19,620 nt of DNA from an uncultured Dorea sp. (lineage in GTDB: Bacteria; Bacillota; Clostridia; Lachnospirales; Lachnospiraceae). Numbering within the stretch: position 1 is the stretch's first letter; each line of letters opens with the position of its first letter. Both the position numbers and the translations under genes were made by a program. Where the stretch lies: assembly GCA_910589275.1 (NCBI GenBank), contig CAJUTH010000049.1:1-19620 (forward strand), in the 5' to 3' direction. Positions 14,360-19,620 of the stretch are shown one piece after another. The notes beneath the pieces are model-generated. The model searched no databases. It had not been told where the DNA came from and was given only the letters and a program-made list of their open reading frames with translations.

Positions 14360-15457
14360 TTAGTTGTAGAAATTAATGAAACGGTCCAATCTGGAGGACA
14401 TATTAATCATTAACATATCGATCAATGTTAAAGCAGTCATGGATTCTACTACCACGACGGCTCTGGGAACGATGACGGGGTCATGGCGTCCATGAATGGA
14501 AAGGGAAAGGGAGTCCCCGGATTTATTTGTGGTTTCCTGCGGCTGAGCGATAGAGGGAGTTGGTTTGATGGCGGCCCTTAAAATAATCGGGCTTCCATCA
14601 CTCATTCCGCCAAGGATTCCGCCGGAATGGTTTGTCTTTTTAGCAATTCGGCCTTCATCTTTATAAAATGGGTCGTTGTTGATGCTGCCAAGCGCCTGTG
14701 CCGCTTGAAAACCGTCGCCGATTTCTACCCCTTTCACAGAGCCGATGGACAGAATAGCTTTTGCGAGATTTGCGTCTAGTTTTTCAAAGACGGTTTCGCC
14801 GATTCCGGCAGGCATACCGGTTACAACGCATTCAATGATTCCGCCGGAGGAATCTTGGGCCGCGATACATTGCTCTAAATATTGAGAGGCTAGTTTGGCG
14901 TACCGGTTATTCGGCATATAGAGGCTGTTTTGATTGATACAGGCATAATCATATTCTGATTCCGGAACAGTAACCGGACCGATGGATTTGGCGTAGGTTG
15001 TTATTTGGATGTTCAACTTGGCAAGGAGTTTGGAGGCAATGGCGCCGGCGGCTACACGGCCGATCGTTTCGCGTCCGGAAGAACGCCCTCCGCCTCGGTA
15101 ATCCCGGATACCATATTTGGCGTCAAAGGTATAATCTGCATGTCCGGGGCGGTAACAGTTCATAATATTTCCATAATCTTTAGATTTCTGATCTTGATTT
15201 TCTACAAGAATAGAAATCGGCGTTCCGGTGGTCTGTCCTTCAAATATGCCGGAAAGGATCCGTGCCGCATCAGCTTCATTCCGTTTGGTGGTAAATTTAT
15301 TCTGACCGGGTTTTCTCCTATTTAAGAATATTTGAATATCGGTTTCTGTGAGGGGAAGTCCGGCGGGACATCCGTCGATAGTAACGCCGATAGAAGGACC
15401 ATGGGATTCTCCCCATGTGGAAATTTGAAAAAGTGTTCCATATATTGAACCTCCCAT
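14360..15457 (-). CDS. aroC: Chorismate synthase
   Basis: The 365-residue protein catalyses the last common step of aromatic biosynthesis: 5-enolpyruvylshikimate-3-phosphate to chorismate, using reduced FMN. Family signatures are GESHGPSIGVTIDG (16-29), the block RPGHADYTFDAKYGIRDYRGGGRSSGRET (~103-131) and SIHGRHDPVIVPRAVVVVESM near the C-terminus. Start choice: on the minus strand GGAGG (15471-15467) is 9 nt from ATG 15457; an ATG at 15464 is out of frame. The gene stands alone, without other aro genes, and is convergent with the propeller gene, leaving only 10 bp between stops. The C-terminus (DRFINFYN) is short but the sequence appears complete and functional. Confidence 0.96.
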   Translation of the reverse strand: MGGSIYGTLFQISTWGESHGPSIGVTIDGCPAGLPLTETDIQIFLNRRKPGQNKFTTKRNEADAARILSGIFEGQTTGTPISILVENQDQKSKDYGNIMNCYRPGHADYTFDAKYGIRDYRGGGRSSGRETIGRVAAGAIASKLLAKLNIQITTYAKSIGPVTVPESEYDYACINQNSLYMPNNRYAKLASQYLEQCIAAQDSSGGIIECVVTGMPAGIGETVFEKLDANLAKAILSIGSVKGVEIGDGFQAAQALGSINNDPFYKDEGRIAKKTNHSGGILGGMSDGSPIILRAAIKPTPSIAQPQETTNKSGDSLSLSIHGRHDPVIVPRAVVVVESMTALTLIDMLMINMSSRLDRFINFYN

Positions 15458-15492
15458 AATTCATAGCCTCCTTTGCTTTTTTCTGAATTTGA

Positions 15493-15521
15493 ATTATATA
15501 ACATATGCAGAAAAAAGGCAA
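15493..15521 (-). promoter_or_regulatory. Promoter of aroC
   Basis: On the minus strand TTGCCT (15521-15516) and TATAAT (15498-15493) are 17 bp apart. The predicted leader before the aroC start is about 30 nt. Confidence 0.6.
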
Positions 15522-15553
15522 GTTTAGCTAAAACGGATAGGATTATATATATT

Positions 15554-15586
15554 AGTGCTGCATACAATTACAATGTATGCGGCATT
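15554..15586. other. Strong hairpin in the aroC / L,D-transpeptidase divergent region
   Basis: Positions 15554-15566 pair with 15574-15586 (13 bp, two G-T pairs) around a 7-nt loop. No T-run follows on either strand, so it is not a standard terminator. It lies upstream of both flanking promoters and could be an operator palindrome or part of an unrecognised transcript. The rest of the 299-bp gap holds the two promoters and AT-rich sequence with no further gene that I can see. Confidence 0.5.
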
Positions 15587-15715
15587 TCCTGTTCATGGAA
15601 TTAATTTTAGATGAATTTGTGAATGTCGTTGTGAACGGAGTAAATAGTAAGCTGTTAATTGATTAAAACCGTCGTAAAAAGGCAATTTTTGCTGTACTTT
15701 TTACTTTTGCCGTAT

Positions 15716-15721
15716 TATAAT
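15716..15721 (+). promoter_or_regulatory. -10 box of the L,D-transpeptidase gene
   Basis: TATAAT at 15716-15721 lies 36 bp before the start codon. The best -35 at 17 bp is only TGTACT (15693-15698), so an activator or another sigma factor may be needed. Confidence 0.5.
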
Positions 15722-15756
15722 CAATTTGTATGAGTTTTTTATGAGGAGCAGGATAG

Positions 15757-17697
15757 ATGAGAAAAAAAGAGCGCGATAAAAAATCTTTTTTCCGCCGCGG
15801 GCAGCAACATGAGGCTGAAGATGAATTTCTGATTATCAGCAACGATGAATTATTTGAGGATGTAGATGATTCCAACTATGATGATGAGATAGAGGAGAAC
15901 GAAGAATTTTCAGAAAATGAAGTGTTAGAAAACGGCAGGTCAGAGGAGGACGAAGGGAAAGACGATTCAGATAATTCAGAGTCATCTGTGTCTGAGGATG
16001 CAGACGATTTGCGGGAGGAGGCTTCCGGGGAAACAGAGGATAAACAGAGTGAAGAAAAGCCAGACGATTCGGAAGAAGTGAAAAATGACGATGAGTCTAA
16101 GGAACAGGAAGAGGATACAAAGGCCGAATTAGAAGGTGAACTAAAAGAGCAGGAAGAGGATAGTGAATCCATGACAGAAGAAGAGACTGATTCTGAGGAC
16201 GAAGATTTAGAAGAACCTGAGAATGGTGAAATAGAAGAAGTTGAAATAGAAGAAGAAAGTGAGAAAAGCGAACCTACGGAGGCGGAGATCGCTCTGAAGA
16301 AGCATCGCCGGAGAAAGAAGGTTCTAATTGCGATGCTTTGTGTTGTTTTTGTATTTGCTGCAGCATATTTAGGGGTTTCGGCATTTTTTTACAGCCATTT
16401 TTATTATAATACGAAGATAAACGGCGTTGATTTTTCCTTGAAAACAGTTGATGAAGTTCAGGAGTATATGGCTGGCGAGGTTGCGGGTTATAGCTTGACG
16501 CTTTCTGAATTGGGGGGGAAGAAGGAAGTAATTTATGGATCGAATATTTCTTTGAAGTATGTAAAGGATGATTTAGTTAAGAAGCAGCTTGAAAAGCAGA
16601 ACCCATTCTTGTGGTTTACTGCGTTTTGGGAGCATCCTGATATTACTGCTTCTATCGGAGTGGAGTATAATGAAGATCAGCTTAAAGGTGCCATGGGGAA
16701 CTTGGAATGTACGAGACCGGAGGAACAGACGCCGCCTATTTCAGCGATACCGGAATTTCAAGGTACGCAATTTGAGATTAAGGGGGAGGAATACGGCACG
16801 CAGCTTGATTTCGAGAAGTTTATAACGGCCGTGAATGAAGCAATCAGCGGTTTCATCCCGGAGGTTAGCCTGGAAGAAAAGGGCTGTTATGTGGCACCGG
16901 TATATACATCGGAATCACCGGAAGTGATTGCGGCAAGAGATGCGATGAACAGCTATCTGGGGGCGAATATTACACTGGATTTTACACCGTATACAGAGGT
17001 TGTGGACGCCACTGTGATTTCACAGTGGATCAGCGTAGATGAGAATATGCAGGTTACCTTTAATCAGGATGCGGTGAGGGGTTATATTGCCGGATTAGCG
17101 GAGAAGTATGATACCTATGGCAGGCCAAGGAATTTTACGACAGGCTTCGGCAATACGGTGCAGATAGAAGGCGGCACATATGGCTGGCTGATTGATCAGG
17201 AGACGGAATATAGCGCCCTGACAGCGAATATCCAGAATGCGGAGACGGTTACTAGAGAACCGAATTATCTGCGGCGCGGGGCAACCCATGAGGGCAACGA
17301 TTTTGGAAATACTTATGCGGAGGTGGATCTTACCAATCAGCATATGTTCTATTTTAAGGATGGACAGTGTATTTTACAGTCTGATATTGTAACGGGGAAT
17401 CCGAATAAGGGTCATGCAACGCCTCAGGGCGTGTATACTCTTTCCTATAAGGCGCCGAATCAGGTACTCCGCGGAAAGAAAATGCCGGATGGGACTTATG
17501 AGTATGAGTCGCCGGTTTCCTATTGGATGCCATTTAACGGAGGAATCGGTTTCCACGACGCAACCTGGCAGTCTGCCTTTGGCGGATCTAGATATTTGAC
17601 TTACGGTTCCCATGGATGTGTAAATATGCCGGTATCAGCGGCGGCTGAGCTGTACAGTTATATCGAGGCGGGCATACCGGTTGTCTGTCATTATTAA
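15757..17697 (+). CDS. L,D-transpeptidase (YkuD) with PG-binding domains and an acidic cytoplasmic tail
   Basis: This 646-residue type II membrane protein begins with a basic patch (MRKKERDKKSFFRRG). A Glu/Asp/Ser-rich low-complexity tail follows (about 19-177), then KKHRRRKK (181-188) and one transmembrane helix (~189-212). Outside the membrane lie regions like PG_binding_4 (NGVDFSLKTVDEVQEYM from ~222 and a second copy around 400-480). The C-terminal YkuD domain starts near AEVDLTNQHMFYF, with VTGNPNKGHATPQGVY, GGIGFHDATW and catalytic Cys621 in SHGCVNM (618-624). Such enzymes make 3-3 cross-links in peptidoglycan or attach proteins to it and resist most beta-lactams. The gene has a good GAGGAG site 8 nt before the ATG, is divergent from aroC and ends 43 bp before tgt. 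The acidic tail is unusual in length. Confidence 0.92.
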   Translation: MRKKERDKKSFFRRGQQHEAEDEFLIISNDELFEDVDDSNYDDEIEENEEFSENEVLENGRSEEDEGKDDSDNSESSVSEDADDLREEASGETEDKQSEEKPDDSEEVKNDDESKEQEEDTKAELEGELKEQEEDSESMTEEETDSEDEDLEEPENGEIEEVEIEEESEKSEPTEAEIALKKHRRRKKVLIAMLCVVFVFAAAYLGVSAFFYSHFYYNTKINGVDFSLKTVDEVQEYMAGEVAGYSLTLSELGGKKEVIYGSNISLKYVKDDLVKKQLEKQNPFLWFTAFWEHPDITASIGVEYNEDQLKGAMGNLECTRPEEQTPPISAIPEFQGTQFEIKGEEYGTQLDFEKFITAVNEAISGFIPEVSLEEKGCYVAPVYTSESPEVIAARDAMNSYLGANITLDFTPYTEVVDATVISQWISVDENMQVTFNQDAVRGYIAGLAEKYDTYGRPRNFTTGFGNTVQIEGGTYGWLIDQETEYSALTANIQNAETVTREPNYLRRGATHEGNDFGNTYAEVDLTNQHMFYFKDGQCILQSDIVTGNPNKGHATPQGVYTLSYKAPNQVLRGKKMPDGTYEYESPVSYWMPFNGGIGFHDATWQSAFGGSRYLTYGSHGCVNMPVSAAAELYSYIEAGIPVVCHY

Positions 17698-17708
17698 GAA
17701 AGGAGATG

Positions 17709-17740
17709 CGCTCCGGTGCGGTACCGGGGCGTTTGTTTTT
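17709..17740 (+). terminator. Terminator between the Shine-Dalgarno sequence and start codon of tgt
   Basis: An 8-bp GC-rich stem (17709-17716 with 17724-17731, one T-G pair) with a 7-nt loop is followed by TTTGTTTTT, which ends exactly at the tgt ATG (17741). It has the form of an intrinsic terminator for the transpeptidase gene. AAAGGAG (17699-17705) lies just upstream of the stem. Confidence 0.75.
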
Positions 17741-18877
17741 ATGTATGAGTTATTAAAAAAAGACGGAAAGGCAAAGCGTGGGAAATTTCATACCGTTCAC
17801 GGAACCATTGAGACTCCGGTGTTTATGAATGTAGGCACGGCCGCGGCAATAAAGGGAGCGGTGTCTACGGAGGATCTTCAGGAAATAGGAACCAAGGTAG
17901 AACTGTCCAATACGTATCATCTCCATGTAAGGCCGGGGGATATGGTGGTGAAGAAGCTTGGCGGCCTGCATAAATTTATGGTATGGGATAAACCAATTCT
18001 TACTGATTCAGGCGGATTTCAGGTGTTTTCGCTGGCAGGATTGCGGAAGATTAAAGAAGAAGGCGTGTATTTTCAATCCCATATTGACGGCAGGAAAATA
18101 TTTATGGGCCCGGAGGAAAGTATGCAGATACAATCGAATCTGGCCTCAACTATTGCTATGGCATTTGATGAATGTCCTTCTAGTGTTGCAGACAGGGAGT
18201 ATATCGAAAAGTCGGTGGACCGCACTACAAGATGGCTTTACCGATGCAAGGAAGAGCTGGACAGGCTGAACGGATTAGAAGATACCATTAACAGGCGGCA
18301 GATGCTGTTTGGTATCAATCAGGGCGGCATTTATGAGGATATCCGGATACGGCATGCCAAGGAGATTGCGGCGCTTAATTTGGATGGCTATGCTGTGGGA
18401 GGACTGGCTGTGGGAGAATCCCATGAGGATATGTATCGGATTTTAGAGTCTGTGGTACCATATTTACCGGAGAATAAGCCGGTTTATCTTATGGGGGTGG
18501 GAACGCCTGCTAATATTTTGGAGGCTGTGGACCGGGGCGTGGATTTCTTTGACTGCGTATATCCCAGCAGAAACGGAAGACATGGACACGTTTATACCAG
18601 AGCAGGGAAACTTAATTTATTTAACGCTAGATATGAACTAGATGAGAGGCCGATTGAAGAGGGCTGTGGGTGCCCGGCCTGCAGAAAGTATTCCAGAGCA
18701 TATATCAGACATCTTCTAAAGGCAAAAGAAATGTTGGGAATGCGGCTGTGCGTACTTCACAATTTATATTTTTATAATCATTTAATGGAAGATATCAGGA
18801 TTGCGATAGATTCTGGAAATTACAGTGAATTTAAAAAGAAGACGCTAGAGGGGCTTGAGACTTTAAGGGGCGTTTAG
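17741..18877 (+). CDS. tgt: tRNA-guanine transglycosylase
   Basis: The start is placed at ATG 17741 (MYELLKKDGKAKRGKF), giving 378 residues. The frame continues up to a TTG at 17681 inside the transpeptidase gene, but that extension is not family-like. Tgt exchanges guanine 34 for preQ1 in GUN-anticodon tRNAs, a step of queuosine formation. Seen: LSNTYHLHVRPG, Asp89 in LTDSGGFQVFSL (general acid/base), GGLAVGE, nucleophile Asp271 in DCVYPSRNGRHG (Ser where many have Thr), and zinc ligands Cys309, Cys311, Cys314 and His340. The tgt-yajC order is conserved in many bacteria; queA is not adjacent here. The only good Shine-Dalgarno sequence (17699-17705) is 35 nt away, across a hairpin, so translation initiation is unusual. 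Confidence 0.96.
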   Translation: MYELLKKDGKAKRGKFHTVHGTIETPVFMNVGTAAAIKGAVSTEDLQEIGTKVELSNTYHLHVRPGDMVVKKLGGLHKFMVWDKPILTDSGGFQVFSLAGLRKIKEEGVYFQSHIDGRKIFMGPEESMQIQSNLASTIAMAFDECPSSVADREYIEKSVDRTTRWLYRCKEELDRLNGLEDTINRRQMLFGINQGGIYEDIRIRHAKEIAALNLDGYAVGGLAVGESHEDMYRILESVVPYLPENKPVYLMGVGTPANILEAVDRGVDFFDCVYPSRNGRHGHVYTRAGKLNLFNARYELDERPIEEGCGCPACRKYSRAYIRHLLKAKEMLGMRLCVLHNLYFYNHLMEDIRIAIDSGNYSEFKKKTLEGLETLRGV

Positions 18878-18879
18878 TT

Positions 18880-18937
18880 CATCGCCTGCATTATGCGCTC
18901 ATTCATGCAAGCATGATTTGCCCAAATGCAGGCGATG
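18880..18937. other. Long palindrome between tgt and yajC
   Basis: A perfect 13-bp stem (18880-18892 with 18925-18937) begins 2 bp after the tgt stop. It encloses a second stem-loop, TCATG/CATGA with loop CAAG (18903-18916). No T-run follows on either strand, so it is not a standard intrinsic terminator. It may protect or end the tgt mRNA or be a dispersed palindromic repeat. Confidence 0.6.
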
Positions 18938-18978
18938 GCTGAATTGTTACTTCAATAAATAAAGAATTGAAAAAAAGC

Positions 18979-19007
18979 TTGCTGAATCGTAAGAAATTGT
19001 GTATGAT
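18979..19007 (+). promoter_or_regulatory. Promoter of yajC
   Basis: TTGCTG (18979-18984) and TATGAT (19002-19007) are 17 bp apart, with a leader of about 45 nt before the yajC start. The -35 box is weak. Confidence 0.5.
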
Positions 19008-19059
19008 ACCATTAGTGTCTAAAAAAGAAGAAGTATAGCATTTACAGGAGGAATAGGAT

Positions 19060-19362
19060 ATGTTTACATTAGCAGCGTCAGGGTTCGGCGGCGGACTTAG
19101 TATAATTCTTATTTATGCAGTTATTATCGGAGGTTTTTACTGGATTCTGATGAGACCGCAGAAGAAAGAACAGAAGAGAGTAGCGGCGATGATTTCTGAA
19201 TTGGAGGTTGGCGATACAGTGCTTACTACCAGCGGATTTTACGGAGTTGTTATCGACATTACAGACGATGATGTGATTGTTGAATTTGGAAGTAATAAAA
19301 ACTGCCGTATTCCAATGCAGAAGGCAGCGATTGCGCAGGTTGAGAAACCGGCGGCGGAGTAA
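19060..19362 (+). CDS. yajC: Preprotein translocase accessory subunit YajC
   Basis: The 100-residue protein has the YajC form: a short N-terminus, one transmembrane helix (about 13-31, LSIILIYAVIIGGFYWILM), the signature MRPQKKEQKR directly after it, and a cytoplasmic domain with LEVGDTVLTTSGFYGVV and a short strand-rich end. YajC joins SecD-SecF, which aid SecYEG in protein export and membrane insertion. AGGAGGA (19046-19052) lies 7 nt before the ATG. It follows tgt, as in many bacteria, but has its own promoter and terminator here. secD is not within the window. Confidence 0.95.
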   Translation: MFTLAASGFGGGLSIILIYAVIIGGFYWILMRPQKKEQKRVAAMISELEVGDTVLTTSGFYGVVIDITDDDVIVEFGSNKNCRIPMQKAAIAQVEKPAAE

Positions 19363-19387
19363 CCAAATAGCAAGGAAAGCAGAAGCC

Positions 19388-19425
19388 GGGCGTTCTCTTT
19401 AAAACAGAGGACGCTCTAATTTTTT
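19388..19425 (+). terminator. Intrinsic terminator of yajC
   Basis: An 11-bp stem (19388-19398 with 19406-19416, two G-T pairs) and a 7-nt loop are followed by TAATTTTTT. It separates yajC from the structured leader downstream. Confidence 0.88.
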
Positions 19426-19446
19426 GCACTTTTCCGCAATGAAGGG

Positions 19447-19475
19447 TTGAAAGCAAAAGAAAAATGCGATAAGAT
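19447..19475 (+). promoter_or_regulatory. Promoter for the structured leader
   Basis: TTGAAA (19447-19452) and TAAGAT (19470-19475) are 17 bp apart. The predicted start point, about 19482-19484, falls just before the first base of the outer stem at 19486. Confidence 0.55.
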
Positions 19476-19485
19476 AAACGATAAC

Positions 19486-19612
19486 AACGAATGCAGACCG
19501 TGAGACAAGTCTCAGAGGACTGCTTGCAGGGCATCTGAGACTTGTCTCACGGTCTATATGAGTGAAACGAATACCGACATGGAGCGAAGCGGAATGGAGG
19601 TAGGCATTCGTT
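19486..19612 (+). ncRNA. Highly structured 5' leader of unknown class
   Basis: A perfect 22-bp stem (19495-19516 with 19534-19555) closes a 17-nt loop. Directly 5' of it, AACGAATGC (19486-19494) can pair with GCATTCGTT (19604-19612), which abuts the ATG at 19613. ACGAAT also occurs at 19567-19572 and can pair with the same 3' element (19606-19611), so two exclusive folds are possible. The Shine-Dalgarno sequence GGAGG (19596-19600) lies inside the closed region. Each arm of the long stem is itself nearly self-complementary (TGAGAC AA GTCTCA and TGAGAC TT GTCTCA). It resembles a cis-regulatory leader; it matches no riboswitch class that I know. A repeat element is the alternative. Confidence 0.5.
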
Positions 19613-19620
19613 ATGAAGTA
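19613..19620 (+). CDS. Start of an unknown gene, cut by the window edge
   Basis: ATG AAG TA is all that is visible (Met-Lys-Tyr or a stop). GGAGG (19596-19600) is 12 nt upstream, rather far. In many clostridia the genes after yajC are those for the SCIFF six-cysteine peptide and its radical-SAM enzyme, or secD; three codons cannot decide. Confidence 0.3.

Noticed and set aside
15876..16172. 98-residue serine-rich reading frame on the minus strand
   Set aside because: It is the antisense shadow of the Glu/Asp-rich region: GAA/GAG codons read backwards give Ser and Phe codons.
17681..17740. N-terminal extension of Tgt from TTG 17681
   Set aside because: The codons come from the end of the transpeptidase gene and the terminator hairpin; the family begins with the MY(E/K)LLKKDG type sequence at 17741.
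17698..17740. preQ1 riboswitch before tgt
   Set aside because: The hairpin is a simple GC stem with a T-run; the preQ1 aptamer pseudoknot tail and its conserved A-rich element are not present.

Overview
The window reads as chromosomal DNA of a Gram-positive anaerobe of the class Clostridia, most likely Lachnospiraceae. Reasons: the dgt-like/dnaG/sigA/trmK/nif3 gene order, the tgt-yajC pair, AGGAGG-type ribosome binding sites, a 370-residue primary sigma factor, a TGS-domain uridine kinase-like protein, an L,D-transpeptidase with PG_binding_4-type repeats, and moderate GC (my estimate by eye, mid-40s percent). No species can be named from sequence alone.

Layout. (1) Bases 1-~680 are the edge of a GC-richer prophage or other integrative element: the 3' part of a cell-wall hydrolase gene, then a stem-loop. 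It abuts the 3' half of an ABC-transporter substrate-binding protein gene (to 1111) that has no start, so the element seems to have inserted into that gene. (2) 1239-2020 holds two small unknown proteins and a tRNA-Gly(CCC). (3) 2074-5746 is a compact carbohydrate-type operon behind a perfect consensus promoter: a SorC-family regulator, an AraM/EgsA-type glycerol-1-phosphate dehydrogenase, an AraL/NagD-type HAD phosphatase and an atypical RpiB/LacAB isomerase, closed by a terminator. There is no kinase or transporter. (4) 5757-14349 is a long co-directional housekeeping run: dGTPase-like HD protein, DnaG primase, primary sigma factor, TrmK tRNA methyltransferase, Nif3-like protein, TGS-domain kinase, and a secreted, membrane-anchored protein of unknown role. 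(5) aroC lies alone on the minus strand (14360-15457). (6) A roughly 300-bp divergent regulatory region precedes a large L,D-transpeptidase with a very acidic cytoplasmic tail. (7) tgt and yajC follow, and the window ends in a strongly structured leader in front of a gene cut off by the edge.

The most unusual parts are: the SorC/G1P-dehydrogenase/HAD/RpiB cluster, which looks like a polyol- or ketose-phosphate pathway of unknown substrate; the structured RNA leader at 19486-19612, which has its own promoter; and a terminator-like hairpin sitting between the Shine-Dalgarno sequence and the start codon of tgt. I saw no CRISPR array, rRNA, complete insertion sequence or replication origin.
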